From Haladaptatus sp. ZSTT2 (lineage in GTDB: Archaea; Halobacteriota; Halobacteria; Halobacteriales; Halococcaceae), in contig NZ_JBAMHQ010000001.1 of NCBI RefSeq assembly GCF_037081775.1, positions 682,001-746,000 on the forward strand: a stretch of DNA of 64,000 bases, read 5' to 3'. Shown here piece by piece: positions 53,709 through 63,037 of this stretch (position 1 is the first letter of the stretch; each line of letters begins with the position of its first letter). Both the position numbers and the translations under genes were made by a program. The notes under the pieces are model-generated. The model made no database searches and had not been told where the DNA came from. It worked only from the letters and a program-made list of their open reading frames with translations.

Positions 53709-54884
53709 ATGGAAGAGCGCACGCGTGCGTATCTCCGTGGCCGCTTTCGAGACTACTACAGACGCCACGAGATAACGCCACCACCGAACGCCCACGAGCG
53801 AGAGTGGGGCTTCATCCCGTGGACCGACACGCCGGGCACGACGATGGTTCGCCACCGGTCGCTGCTCGACTTGGGCGACCTCGGTGAGTTTCTCAGACAC
53901 AAGCGCCCACGCCACGTCTACTTCTCCGCCGGGCAGTACGCAGACCCGAGTGCGAACTCGATGACGAAAAAGCGCTGGCAAGGCTCAGACCTCGTCTTCG
54001 ACTTGGACGCAGACCACCTGCCCTCGGTGACCCTCGGCGAGGACTCCTACGCCGAGATGCTCGAAAAGTGTAAGACCGCACTCATGCGCTTGCTCTCGTT
54101 TCTCGACGAGGATTTCGGCTTTCGCGACACGCAAGTCGTTTTCTCGGGCGGCCGGGGCTACCACGTCCACGTCAGAGACGCCGCGGTCAACGAATTAGAG
54201 CGCGAAGCACGCCGCGAAATCGTCGATTACGTCCGCGGTATCGGCCTCGACTTCGACGAACTCATCGCCACCGAGTCCGTCCAAGGGCTGGGCAGAAAAA
54301 CGCCCGCCGACAAGCGCACCCTCCGCATTCGCGGTGGCTGGGGCAAACGCGCCCACCGCCACCTCATGGGCTACGTCGATGACGTACTCGACCAAGACGA
54401 GGAGGCAGCCTTAGAACGCCTCCAGTCGAAAGACGGCGTCGGCGAGGGGCGGGCGAAAGCCGCGCTCACCGCCATGCAGTCGAATCGTGACGCAATCGCA
54501 GCCGGAAACATCGACGTTCACCCCGCGTTCTACAAAATCGCGCGCGACGTGATGCGCGAGGTCGTCGACCTCGATAACGCGCCGATTGACGAACCCGTGA
54601 CCACCGACACGAACCGCCTCATTCGCCTGCCGGGAAGCCTCCACGGCGGGAGTGGCTTACAGGTGCTCCGCCTCGAACGTGACGAACTCGCCGAATTCAA
54701 CCCACTCGAAGCGGCTGTGCCCGACACGTTCGTCGGCCACGACATCACGGTGGAAGTCACGAACGGCGGAACGGTCGAACTCGGTGGCGATAGTTTTACA
54801 CTGTCTGAAGGAGATGTTACAGTTCCAGAGTATCTGGGCATCTTCCTGATGGCCAGAGGACGCGCAGAGAAGGGCAAAGAATGA
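53709..54884 (+). CDS. priS: DNA primase small (catalytic) subunit PriS
   Basis: Catalytic subunit of the archaeal replicative primase, which makes RNA/DNA primers with PriL. The 391-residue product has the catalytic aspartates in DLVFDLDADHLP (Asp98 and Asp100), and FSGGRGYHVHVRD with the nucleotide-binding Arg and His. The late catalytic Asp lies in the LDNAPIDEPVTTDTNRLIRLPGSLHG region. It overlaps the GINS gene by 4 nt, the conserved archaeal priS-GINS order. Confidence 0.96.
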   Translation: MEERTRAYLRGRFRDYYRRHEITPPPNAHEREWGFIPWTDTPGTTMVRHRSLLDLGDLGEFLRHKRPRHVYFSAGQYADPSANSMTKKRWQGSDLVFDLDADHLPSVTLGEDSYAEMLEKCKTALMRLLSFLDEDFGFRDTQVVFSGGRGYHVHVRDAAVNELEREARREIVDYVRGIGLDFDELIATESVQGLGRKTPADKRTLRIRGGWGKRAHRHLMGYVDDVLDQDEEAALERLQSKDGVGEGRAKAALTAMQSNRDAIAAGNIDVHPAFYKIARDVMREVVDLDNAPIDEPVTTDTNRLIRLPGSLHGGSGLQVLRLERDELAEFNPLEAAVPDTFVGHDITVEVTNGGTVELGGDSFTLSEGDVTVPEYLGIFLMARGRAEKGKE

Positions 54885-55726
54885 ATCTAGACGACCTCCA
54901 ATCTGTCCGAAGCAAAGAGCGCCAAAAGGACAGCCTGCAGCATCTTCGATCGACCTTTTATGCCGACGCTGCGGAGTTCATTCAGTCGTTGCGCGACGAG
55001 CGCGAAGCGGCCGCCGCGCGCGCAGACGACCCCTTCGACGCACCTGAGGTCCGCAGGCTTTCTGATGACATCAAAACCGCAGAGAGCACCGTCGAAGCCG
55101 TCTACGAGCGCCGCATCGGGAAACTCGTCAAGCTGGCGAGCCTCGACGCCGCGGGCATGCCCGTAGACGACGACGGCCTCACCGCAGAGGAAGAGGGCGT
55201 TTACGAAACGCTCGTGACGGCAATCGAGGAGAATCGCGCACACGTCCTGTCGGTGCTTTCGGGCGAAGGCGTTCCGACCAGCACCGACGAGGAGACAGAG
55301 GCTGCAGAGCCAGCGCCGGAGTCAACCGAATCGCCCACTTCCGGCGTCAGCGCCGCAGACATGATGGGAAGCGCGGGCGCAACCGAGCCAGCAGACGAAT
55401 CGCGCCCGGTTCCCCCAGAGCCGACTGCGGACGAGCACGCGCCCGAGGTCCCACCGGACGAACCCGAGTATCCAGACGCAGACCCACAGCCCGGCGCAGA
55501 CAGTCCAGAGCCAACGGCTGACGCCGAGCCAGAAGCTGCTGACGAAGCTGAAAAGGCAGAAGAGGCGGACGACGAGCGCACGACCGTCCGCATCACGAAA
55601 GACGTTGGCGAGATTTTCGGTATCGACCAGCGCACCTACGTCCTCTCTGCAGAAGACGTGGTGACGCTCCCTTCGGCCAACGCGAAGCCACTCGTTGACC
55701 AGGACGCCGCAGAACCGCTCAACTAA
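54881..55726 (+). CDS. Replication factor GINS51-like subunit
   Basis: A 281-residue subunit of the archaeal GINS complex, which joins MCM and the Cdc45/RecJ-like protein at the replication fork. The N-terminal A domain (about 1-125) is helical, with DLQSVRSKERQKDSLQHL and YERRIGKLVKLASLDA. A long acidic Pro/Glu/Ala-rich linker (about 130-225) is unusually extended. The small C-terminal B domain (TTVRITKDVGEIFGIDQRTYVLSAEDVVTLPSANAKPLV) closes the protein. Coupling to priS supports the call. It ends in a CTAA double stop with the next gene. Confidence 0.88.
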   Translation: MNLDDLQSVRSKERQKDSLQHLRSTFYADAAEFIQSLRDEREAAAARADDPFDAPEVRRLSDDIKTAESTVEAVYERRIGKLVKLASLDAAGMPVDDDGLTAEEEGVYETLVTAIEENRAHVLSVLSGEGVPTSTDEETEAAEPAPESTESPTSGVSAADMMGSAGATEPADESRPVPPEPTADEHAPEVPPDEPEYPDADPQPGADSPEPTADAEPEAADEAEKAEEADDERTTVRITKDVGEIFGIDQRTYVLSAEDVVTLPSANAKPLVDQDAAEPLN

Positions 55727-56883
55727 CTCACTTGTTCTGCCGCACAGTTGTTCGGCCCGAGTTCCAACTCCGTCGCTTCTTGGTCGTCGGTGAGGTCACG
55801 GATGCCGGTGTTGATGGCGATAACCGTCTCGTAGTTCGGCGGTTTTTCGGGGAGCGTAGCGGTGATTCGCTCGACGAACTCGGCTTCGGGGAGCGCGAGC
55901 AATGAGAGGGTGGTACGGAGGGTGTGTATGTCCGTGAAGATGGGTTCACCTGGAGTCGCGCTCGGTGATGACCCGTCTGCTTCGAGTGGGAAGTGACCGG
56001 GGAGGACGAGTACGTCGTCGGGTTCTGCGAGGAGCGTGCCGTGAAGCGACTGGTACAGGAGTCGCGCACCGTCTGCGGCGTCTGCGTCGCCAAACTGGAG
56101 TTCGGTGCGGCCAACGGAGTTTGTGAACACCGTATCGCCCGTACACACCGCCACGTCGTCTACGAGGTAGTTCACCATCTCAGAGGTGTGTCCGGGGACT
56201 GCGACTGCCTTTATCTGCACGTCGCCAACCGTGACTACCTCGTTTTGCCCGAGAGCGTCGTAGTCGTAGGTCACGCCGCGGTCGGTGGCGCGTTCGCCGA
56301 GGTGGTAGGTCGCGCCCACGGCGTCTGCGAGTGCGCGACCGCCGCTTAGGTGGTCTGCGTGGACGTGCGTGTCGAACACGTCGGTTATCTCGACGCCGTG
56401 GCGCTCTGCCAGCGAGATGAACTCCGCGGTGTGGCGGGTCGTGTCCACGACCGCCGCCGTCCCCGTGTGTCGGGCGATAATGAGATAGGACAGACAGCCC
56501 TTCGCCCGGCGCTGGACCTGAATGACGGTCACCTTGGCAGAATCGGTCGGGATGGTGACGGTGTCGTACACCGCGCTCCACGCCTTCATGCCGCCTTCGA
56601 CGAGCGACACGTCCTCGTAGCCGAGGTCTGCGAGCGCGTCTGCGAAGTGGTCAGAGGAGATGCCCTTCGCGCAGATGGTGATGATGTGGTCGTCGGTGGT
56701 CACGCCGAGTCGGTCATAGAGTTCGTCTTTCGTCACGGTGTCGCCGGGTTTGTACGGGAAGTTGAGCGCGCCTTCTATGTGCCACGCCTCGAAGTTATCC
56801 GGCATCCGAGTGTCGATGAGGGCGAACGAGCTTTCGTCGTCGATGAGCCGACGGAGGTCGTCTGCCGTGATACGAGAGACCAT
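55723..56883 (-). CDS. Rhodanese / metallo-beta-lactamase fusion (persulfide dioxygenase-like)
   Basis: A 386-residue fusion. The N-terminal rhodanese domain (about 1-105) has the active-site Cys71 in TICAKGISS. The C-terminal metallo-beta-lactamase domain carries HVHADH (His173-His178), then PGHTSEMV and CTGDTVF, with a late His in VLPGHF. Domain content resembles ETHE1/Blh-type persulfide dioxygenases, but with the domains in rhodanese-first order. A role in sulfide or persulfide handling is inferred. It is divergent from a TrmB-like regulator. Confidence 0.86.
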   Translation of the reverse strand: MVSRITADDLRRLIDDESSFALIDTRMPDNFEAWHIEGALNFPYKPGDTVTKDELYDRLGVTTDDHIITICAKGISSDHFADALADLGYEDVSLVEGGMKAWSAVYDTVTIPTDSAKVTVIQVQRRAKGCLSYLIIARHTGTAAVVDTTRHTAEFISLAERHGVEITDVFDTHVHADHLSGGRALADAVGATYHLGERATDRGVTYDYDALGQNEVVTVGDVQIKAVAVPGHTSEMVNYLVDDVAVCTGDTVFTNSVGRTELQFGDADAADGARLLYQSLHGTLLAEPDDVLVLPGHFPLEADGSSPSATPGEPIFTDIHTLRTTLSLLALPEAEFVERITATLPEKPPNYETVIAINTGIRDLTDDQEATELELGPNNCAAEQVS

Positions 56884-57072
56884 ACTACTCCAAACGTACA
56901 GGAAGTGGATTAACTATTGCCCGACCGGTTGTGCGACCAACGCACACAGTGAACGCGGTGGGATGGTATCGACAACACAGACGACCGAGCGACGAGAGCG
57001 GCGCGAGCCTGGTGGGAACCCCCCAACATACGAACCATTATTGCTGTCCGGGCGATTATGTAGAGGTAACCG

Positions 57073-57468
57073 ATGGCCGACTCGATGGCAGAACTACTGC
57101 GAAAAGACATGGAGTGTGAGGGACTCCTCGAATGTTTCCACGGGCTCCGGGAACTCGACCGAGACTGCTTCAGCGTGCTCGCACAGTCCGAGGAGGCGTT
57201 GACGATAGACGAAATCGCGGACAAAGTCGGGCGAGAGCGCTCTACTGCGTACCGCGCCGTCCAGCGCCTCCTACAAGCGGGCTTCATCCAGAAAGAACAG
57301 GTGAACTACGAACAAGGCGGCTACCACCACGTCTACACCACCGCGGCTGCAGACGAGGTCGCAGACGAACTCCAGCGCCTCCTCAACGACTGGTATGCGA
57401 AAATGGGCACGCTCATCCAAGAGTTCCGGACGAAGTACGACCACGAGCCGCTCGAAGTGAGCGAATAG
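57073..57468 (+). CDS. TrmB-like winged-HTH transcriptional regulator
   Basis: A 131-residue regulator. The HTH (LTIDEIADKVGRERSTAYRAVQRLLQAGFIQKEQ, about 43-77) and following wing match TrmB/sugar-regulator-type domains. The C-terminal helix (DELQRLLNDWYAKMGTLIQEFRTKY) is likely for dimerisation; there is no ligand domain. Cys16, Cys21 and Cys32 near the N-terminus could sense thiols. Divergent position next to the rhodanese fusion (gap 56884-57072) suggests it controls that gene. Confidence 0.82.
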   Translation: MADSMAELLRKDMECEGLLECFHGLRELDRDCFSVLAQSEEALTIDEIADKVGRERSTAYRAVQRLLQAGFIQKEQVNYEQGGYHHVYTTAAADEVADELQRLLNDWYAKMGTLIQEFRTKYDHEPLEVSE

Positions 57469-57567
57469 CAGCGGTTTTTTCGAGTGACAGTGGTGTCGTG
57501 AGCTGCGGGTGCAGCCGAAGAAATATGATGGCCAAACGTTTACCTGACTCCTACTGCTGGCTTGGAT

Positions 57568-57765
57568 ATGGATATCGCGCTCGCACTACGGCTTGACGTA
57601 CTCATCGTTCTCGTGTCGCTTCTGATTGGTGGCGTCGTTACCACTGCATTTTTCGTTGGAGCAGGATTCTATGCCCTGTTGTACACAGCCGTCGTTGGTG
57701 GGCTCATTGCATTGATCGCACTCGGTGTCGCACGTGGTGGCTATGGTGGACTTGAGACACCGTGA
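57568..57765 (+). CDS. Small membrane protein, two transmembrane segments
   Basis: A 65-residue hydrophobic protein (MDIALALRLDVLIVLVSLLIGGV...) with helices at about 10-30 and 34-56 and a Gly-rich tail. No family recognised. The ATG at 57568 is preferred to a TTG at 57562. Flanking gaps 57469-57567 and 57766-57918 hold no other gene. Confidence 0.55.
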   Translation: MDIALALRLDVLIVLVSLLIGGVVTTAFFVGAGFYALLYTAVVGGLIALIALGVARGGYGGLETP

Positions 57766-57918
57766 GGCAGGTCGTGACTGGACGATGGGATTGCTGATTT
57801 CGTTCCTCAAGATATAACCGAACTCGCTGTATTCACCACGGCCTCAACGAACTATCCGCAACTGAGGGGTTAAACAGTGCCTACAATTCGTCTTTCGAAT
57901 CAAAAAAACGGTGCGAGA

Positions 57919-60186
57919 CTACTGGAAGGTGCGACTGAACTCGCGTTCTTCGGTCTCGGGTTCGCGCTGCTGGAAGCGCTGTTCGATTTCGTCGTAGCGG
58001 CGCTTCGTCTCGTCGGTGACCGACGGCTGAACCTCCTTCATCGCCTTCTTGAAGTGTTTGGCCGTCACGCGCACGTTACCAACGCCGGTGGCGATGTCTT
58101 CGGGCGAGACGCTGCGGATGAACTCGCGGCTTGCGGCCATCGACGCCTCGCGCACGAGTGCTTCTAGGTCGGCACCAACGAAGCCCTCGGTGTCTTTGGC
58201 GAGTTTATCGAGGTTGACCTCTTCTGCGATTGGCTTGTCCTTCGTGTGGACTTCCAAGATGGCGCGGCGGGCCTCCTCGTCCGGGACGGGGACGTGGATG
58301 TGGCGGTCTAAGCGACCCGGGCGCAACAGCGCCGAGTCGATGAGGTCTGGCCGGTTGGTCGTCGCGATGACGACCACGTCTTCGAGTTCTTCTAACCCGT
58401 CGAGTTCGGTCAGAAGTTGGGAGACCATACGTTCAGAGACGCCGGAGTCACCCATGCGCTGGCCGCGTTCGGAGGCAATAGAGTCGATTTCGTCGAAGAA
58501 CACCACCGTTGGGGCGTTCTCGCGGGCTTTGGCGAACACTTCGCGGACACCCTTCTCTGACTCACCGACGAACTTGTTGAGCAGCTCGGGGCCTTTGATG
58601 GAGATGAAGTTCGACTCGGCCTCGTTTGCGACGGCCTTTGCGAGCAGGGTCTTCCCCGTGCCGGGTGGCCCGTAGAGCAGGACCCCCTTTGCGGCTTCCA
58701 TGCCCATCGTCTCGAACACCTCGGGGAATTCGAGCGGCCACTGGATGGTCTCGCGGAGGCGCTCTTTGGTGTCTTCTAAGCCACCGACGTTCTCCCACGA
58801 CACGTCTGGCGCTTCGACGAACACCTCGCGGAGTGCAGAGGGCGAGATGCCCTTTAGCGCCTCTTTGAAGTCGGTTTCCGTGACCTGAATCGATTCGAGG
58901 ACGTCCGCGTCAATTTCGTCGGCTTCGAGGTCGAGTTCGGGCCGGATACGCCGGAGTGCGTTCATCGCCGCCTCGCGGGCGAGCGATTCTAAATCCGCCC
59001 CGACGAAGCCGTGGGTGTTCGCCGCGTACATGTCGAGGTCGATGTTTTCGGTGAGCGGCATCCCACGAGTGTGGACCTGCAGAATCTCCTTGCGACCTTG
59101 CTTGTCCGGGACGCCAATTTCGATTTCACGGTCGAACCGGCCACCGCGGCGCAGCGCGGGGTCGATAGCGTTGATACGGTTGGTTGCGCCAATAACCGTC
59201 ACCTGTCCGCGCTCGTTGAGGCCGTCCATAAGCGAGAGGAGTTGGGCGACGACGCGGCGTTCGACGTCACCGGAGGTCTCCCCGCGCTTTGGCGCGATGG
59301 AGTCGAGTTCGTCGATGAAGACGATGGCCGGAGCACCCTCTTCTGCGCGCTCGAACACCTCACGGAGTTGCTCTTCTGACTCCCCGTAGTACTTCGACAT
59401 GATTTCGGGGCCGGAGATAGTCTCGAAGGTGGCGTCGATTTCGTTTGCGACGGCCTTCGCGATGAGCGTTTTCCCCGTGCCCGGTGGGCCGTGGAGGAGG
59501 ACGCCCTTTGGCGGTTCGATGCCGAGTTGTTGGAACAGCTCGGGGTGGCGCATCGGCAACTCAATCATCTCGCGAACCTGCTCTAACTCCCTGTCGAGGC
59601 CGCCGATATCCTCGTAGGTGATAGAGGGACCACCGAGCGGGCTGGTTCGCTCTGCACCGCGAATCTGCTCTGCTGGCTTCTCGCTAATCTCGATTTCCGT
59701 CGAGTCGGTGACGACGACGGTTCCAGACGGCGTGACGCCCGCGATGCGGAGCGGAATCTTCTGATTCGACATGCTCGTCATCGGGCCAAAGCCGAGCGAG
59801 AACGGCACTGTCTGGCCTTTGGTGATGGCCTGTCCGGCGAGCTTATCGCGGATGTACGGGCCGATGTTCCCGCGGATGCGGAGGTTCTGTGGCAGAGCCA
59901 CCGTCACCTTCTTTGCGGGTTTCACGTCGGCTTTCTCGACGGTGACGCGGTCGTCGATACCCACGTCCGCTTCCTGGCGAAGTCGGCCGTCGATGCGAAT
60001 GATGCTTCGCCCTTCGTCCTCGGGGTAGCCGGGCCAGACGCGGGCGACGGCGCGCCCACTGTCTTTCCCTTCGATGACGATGTAATCGCCGTTTTCGAGG
60101 CCGAGTTCGGCCATTGCTGCGCGGTCTACGGCGGCCAGGCCGCGACCGGCGTCTTTCTGCTTTAGGGGTTTGACGGTGAGCTTCAT
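57919..60186 (-). CDS. cdc48: Cdc48/VCP-type AAA+ ATPase
   Basis: Double-ring unfoldase that extracts proteins and can feed the proteasome. The 755-residue product has an N domain (about 1-190) and two AAA modules with Walker [17 protein letters not shown] near residue 230 and [16 protein letters not shown] near residue 505. Each has a Walker B ([34 protein letters not shown]). The C-terminus is acidic and ends ERTFQ-like (EFSRTFQ), without the HbYX tail of some archaeal homologues. It is coupled to the Hsp20-like gene by a 4-nt overlap. Confidence 0.96.
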   Translation of the reverse strand: MKLTVKPLKQKDAGRGLAAVDRAAMAELGLENGDYIVIEGKDSGRAVARVWPGYPEDEGRSIIRIDGRLRQEADVGIDDRVTVEKADVKPAKKVTVALPQNLRIRGNIGPYIRDKLAGQAITKGQTVPFSLGFGPMTSMSNQKIPLRIAGVTPSGTVVVTDSTEIEISEKPAEQIRGAERTSPLGGPSITYEDIGGLDRELEQVREMIELPMRHPELFQQLGIEPPKGVLLHGPPGTGKTLIAKAVANEIDATFETISGPEIMSKYYGESEEQLREVFERAEEGAPAIVFIDELDSIAPKRGETSGDVERRVVAQLLSLMDGLNERGQVTVIGATNRINAIDPALRRGGRFDREIEIGVPDKQGRKEILQVHTRGMPLTENIDLDMYAANTHGFVGADLESLAREAAMNALRRIRPELDLEADEIDADVLESIQVTETDFKEALKGISPSALREVFVEAPDVSWENVGGLEDTKERLRETIQWPLEFPEVFETMGMEAAKGVLLYGPPGTGKTLLAKAVANEAESNFISIKGPELLNKFVGESEKGVREVFAKARENAPTVVFFDEIDSIASERGQRMGDSGVSERMVSQLLTELDGLEELEDVVVIATTNRPDLIDSALLRPGRLDRHIHVPVPDEEARRAILEVHTKDKPIAEEVNLDKLAKDTEGFVGADLEALVREASMAASREFIRSVSPEDIATGVGNVRVTAKHFKKAMKEVQPSVTDETKRRYDEIEQRFQQREPETEEREFSRTFQ

Positions 60187-60428
60187 CGGTCTACCTCGAT
60201 AGTAAGGATGCCATTTTTGATAAACGCTCTTGCCCTATCCTCCGTGGGTATCTCGATTTCGAGTTGTTCGTCGTCGTCCCAGACGACGATTGCGGTGTGG
60301 TCGATGACATCGACCGAGGCACCACCACGCATGCCGAGGTCGGCCGCGAACACGGTCGTATCGGCGTAGTCGTAGCGGGTAAACTGCCCCTCATCTCCGC
60401 CCGGACTGTCTTGTAGCGTGATTTTCAT
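60183..60428 (-). CDS. Hsp20/CS-domain-like small protein
   Basis: An 81-residue beta-rich protein. Its end, [15 protein letters not shown], copies the C-terminal strand pattern of small heat-shock proteins (x-NGxLTIxV), and the middle ([26 protein letters not shown]) fits an alpha-crystallin/CS sandwich. It is shorter than a normal Hsp20 and lacks the C-terminal IxI tail. It is coupled to cdc48, so it may be a Cdc48 adaptor or holdase; that is inference. A palindromic operator overlaps its start. Confidence 0.72.
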   Translation of the reverse strand: MKITLQDSPGGDEGQFTRYDYADTTVFAADLGMRGGASVDVIDHTAIVVWDDDEQLEIEIPTEDRARAFIKNGILTIEVDR

Positions 60429-60445
60429 ACTAACCTATAGTTAGT
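60429..60445. promoter_or_regulatory. Palindromic operator at the hsp20-like/cdc48 promoter
   Basis: ACTAAC-CTATA-GTTAGT, perfect 6-bp arms, directly abuts the start codon at 60428. Because a TATA-like TTAAATATT lies 24-32 nt upstream, the palindrome covers the predicted transcription start. This is the classic place for an archaeal repressor to block RNA polymerase. Confidence 0.6.
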
Positions 60446-60451
60446 TATCTC

Positions 60452-60460
60452 AATATTTAA
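60452..60460 (-). promoter_or_regulatory. TATA-like element of the hsp20-like/cdc48 operon
   Basis: The minus strand reads TTAAATATT, the strongest AT block between this operon and the divergent hydrolase gene, with leaderless spacing to the ATG at 60428. Confidence 0.5.
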
Positions 60461-60562
60461 GTGTTTCGCTGAGAATCGTAGTACGGCGCAGGGAATCGAT
60501 TATTTGGTGGTATTGCGGTTCAGTGTTCTAAACTTATCCGTCGGGCCTGTGTCGTCTCACGT

Positions 60563-61333
60563 ATGGACACGGTATCTCACCACGGACGGGAGACGGCGTA
60601 TCGACGCACCGACTTTGGCGACGACGGGCCGCCGGTCTGCTACATTCACGGCAGTGGCGGCAGCCACCGCGTCTGGACGGGCATCTACGGGCGGCGCTCG
60701 AACACCCGCCCCGCAGTTGCCCTCGACCTGAGCGGCCACGGCGAATCGGACGATTTCGACGCCGAACCCGGCTTTGCAACGCTCTCTGCCTACGCGGACG
60801 ACGTCCTCGCCGTCGTCGAAGAGACCGGCGCATCCGTCCTCGTCGGGAACTCACTCGGCGGCGCAATCGTCATCCACCTACTCGTCGAACGCGGGTTTGA
60901 GCCAGAAGCCGTCGTCCTCGCAGGCACGGGCGCGAAACTCGCCGTGCTCGACGACCTCCTCACCCTCTTCGAAACGGACTTTGAGCGCGCCGTTTCGTTC
61001 CTCCACGGCGAGGACATGCTGTTTCACGACACGACAGCGAGCGTCACCGACCACTCGAAAGCCACGATGAACGCGGTGGGCCAAGCCGTCACGACGAGGG
61101 ATTTTCGCACCTGCCACACGTTCGATGAACGAGACGCGCTTGGAGATATCGAAACCCGTACCCTCGCACTCGTTGGCGAGTACGACCGACTCACACCAGT
61201 TGCGTATCACGAGTATCTGGTCGAGAACATGCAGAATGCAACGCTCGTCAGGATAGAAAACGCCGCCCATCTCGCGATGATAGAACAGCCAGAGGCGTTT
61301 GCCACCGCAATCGAGCGGTTCCTTGCTCAGTAG
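60563..61333 (+). CDS. Alpha/beta-fold hydrolase
   Basis: A 256-residue serine hydrolase. The oxyanion segment is YIHGSGGSH (about 27-35). The nucleophile elbow GNSLGG gives Ser97, and the acid and base are Asp208 (GEYDRLTP) and His236 (NAAHLAM). The substrate is unknown; esters or lactones are likely. Its 3' end overlaps panB by 7 nt on the opposite strand. Confidence 0.9.
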   Translation: MDTVSHHGRETAYRRTDFGDDGPPVCYIHGSGGSHRVWTGIYGRRSNTRPAVALDLSGHGESDDFDAEPGFATLSAYADDVLAVVEETGASVLVGNSLGGAIVIHLLVERGFEPEAVVLAGTGAKLAVLDDLLTLFETDFERAVSFLHGEDMLFHDTTASVTDHSKATMNAVGQAVTTRDFRTCHTFDERDALGDIETRTLALVGEYDRLTPVAYHEYLVENMQNATLVRIENAAHLAMIEQPEAFATAIERFLAQ

Positions 61334-62142
61334 AGATTGTCTAAATCTTTCTCGACGTGGCTGTGTTCGGGGCCGGGGAAGCTTCCCTCGCGCACCTCGT
61401 CTGCGTATGCAGAGATTGCCTTCTCCATTTCCGCGCGCACGTTGCCGAACTGTTTTGCGAATGGTGGTTGCCAGTCGCTCATGCCCACGATATCGTCTAC
61501 GACGAGCACCTGTCCGTCCGTGTCCGGGCCAGCGCCGATGCCGATGGTCGGAATCTCCAACGCCTCGGTCACCTGCGCGGCGAGGTTCGCGGGGATGTGT
61601 TCGAGCACGAGCGAGAACGCACCCGCGGCTTCGTGTTGTTTGGCGAGGTCGAGGATTGCTGCGGCCGAGTCTCGTGTCGTGCCTTGACGGGTGTAGCCGC
61701 CGAGCTGGTTCACCTGCTGGGGAGTCAATCCGAGGTGTGCCATGACCGGAATCCCGAGTTGCGTGAGTTTGCGCGTCAGTTCGACGGTGTGTGGCCCGCT
61801 CTCGATTTTGACGGCTTTCGCCCCGGCTTCTTTGAGCATCCGCCCAGCGTTTTTGATGCTCTCTGCGTCGTCTACGCCAAAGCTGAGAAACGGCATGTCC
61901 GCGACAACGAGGGCGTTTTCGGTCGCCCGGGCGACGGCGGCCGTGTGGCGCACCGTATCGTCAACCGTCACGGGGAGCGTCGAGTCGTAGCCGAGCGAGG
62001 TGTTCCCGAGGCTGTCACCGACGAGAAGAATATCGAGGCCCTGTGCATCGGCAATCGCGGCGGTCGGCGCATCGTACGCCGTCATCATCGTGATGCGCGT
62101 CTCGCCCGCCATATTGCGGATGTCCTTGACTGTCGTGGGCAT
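61327..62142 (-). CDS. panB: 3-methyl-2-oxobutanoate hydroxymethyltransferase PanB
   Basis: Makes ketopantoate from 2-ketoisovalerate and a methylene-tetrahydrofolate, the entry to pantothenate and CoA synthesis. The 271-residue product has the metal site LLVGDSLGNTSLGYDSTLPVT, then VVADMPFLSF, AHLGLTPQQVNQLGGY and the late TIGIGAGPDTDGQVLVVDDIVGM. Folate dependence makes it interesting beside the pterin-linked CitG/DUF447 operon elsewhere in the window. It appears monocistronic. Confidence 0.95.
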   Translation of the reverse strand: MPTTVKDIRNMAGETRITMMTAYDAPTAAIADAQGLDILLVGDSLGNTSLGYDSTLPVTVDDTVRHTAAVARATENALVVADMPFLSFGVDDAESIKNAGRMLKEAGAKAVKIESGPHTVELTRKLTQLGIPVMAHLGLTPQQVNQLGGYTRQGTTRDSAAAILDLAKQHEAAGAFSLVLEHIPANLAAQVTEALEIPTIGIGAGPDTDGQVLVVDDIVGMSDWQPPFAKQFGNVRAEMEKAISAYADEVREGSFPGPEHSHVEKDLDNLY

Positions 62143-62242
62143 ATGACAGAGGTGGTCGGGATGGGATTAAACGTATTCGGTCGCCCGCACGCGATAGCGA
62201 CAAACGGCAACCATTAACCACCCCCCACCGCTACGAGAACCT

Positions 62243-62479
62243 GTGCCAGCACGCGTCGAGACGACCGAAGTCGAGGGAATCGACTACACGTGGGTGATGC
62301 AGGTCACCTTCGTCCTCACCATCGCCATCGGCGCACCCGTCGTCACGCTCCTCTCGATTCCCTACACCCTCCCAACGTGGGGGGCGCGTGCCTCGTTCGC
62401 GATTCGTGTCGGGGCCATCATCTGGCTGCTGACGGCGCTTTCGGTCTACACCTACGCGCGCCGGAGCGCTTCAACGTAG
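62243..62479 (+). CDS. Small membrane protein, DUF5822-like
   Basis: A 78-residue protein starting at a GTG (PARVETTEVEGIDYTWVMQVTFVLTIAIGAPVV). Two transmembrane helices cover about 18-43 and 52-72. It matches the haloarchaeal DUF5822 pattern as I recall it. The function is unknown. Its last 28 nt overlap the convergent HAD gene. Confidence 0.7.
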   Translation: MPARVETTEVEGIDYTWVMQVTFVLTIAIGAPVVTLLSIPYTLPTWGARASFAIRVGAIIWLLTALSVYTYARRSAST

Positions 62480-63000
62480 ACGAACTTCGTCCCCGCCCGT
62501 GTCGCGGTTTCTGCGTCGCTTTTCGAGTCGCCGATGAACACCGTCTCAGCCGGGTCTGCGCCGAGTTCGTCGATGACCGAAAGCAGGGGTTCTGGGTGTG
62601 GCTTTTGTTCGGGAAGCGAGTCGCGCCCGACCATCGCAGAAACGCGCTCAGAGAGGCCGTGGGTTTCAAGGGCGATATGCACCGCAGAGGCGCAGTTGAG
62701 CGAGCACACACCCACTGGGATGCTCGTCGGAATTGCGTCTGCTAAAAATAGTCGCGTCGAGTTGTGTGCGCCGGTTCGCTCGTGGTCTGCGATAATCGAC
62801 TCGACGAGCGCGCCGTTGTCCGTTTCTTTGCCAAGCGAGAGGAGTCCCCAGAGGTCTTCGCCGCTCGTTTCGACACCCCGACTTTGGAGGGCTGCGGTCA
62901 CGTTCTCACGAACCGCGTTCCAATCGACATCGAGCCGGACGAGCGTGCCGTCTAAGTCATAAACAATCGCGGTTGCCGACGCGAGCGTGGAGGGGGCCAT
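62452..63000 (-). CDS. HAD-superfamily hydrolase
   Basis: A 182-residue phosphatase-type HAD protein. Motif I is IVYDLDGTLVRLD (Asp15 and Asp17), the motif III Lys is in LPEQKPHPEPLLS and motif IV is VFIGDSKSDAETA. The motif II segment IPVGVCSLN is a weak match. The ATG at 63000 is chosen at the domain start. The substrate is unknown; the phosphoglycolate phosphatase group is the nearest by pattern. Confidence 0.86.
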   Translation of the reverse strand: MAPSTLASATAIVYDLDGTLVRLDVDWNAVRENVTAALQSRGVETSGEDLWGLLSLGKETDNGALVESIIADHERTGAHNSTRLFLADAIPTSIPVGVCSLNCASAVHIALETHGLSERVSAMVGRDSLPEQKPHPEPLLSVIDELGADPAETVFIGDSKSDAETATRAGTKFVYVEALRRA

Positions 63001-63037
63001 AGAGAGTGTCTGTCTGCTGAATAAAAATCGCTTCTGG

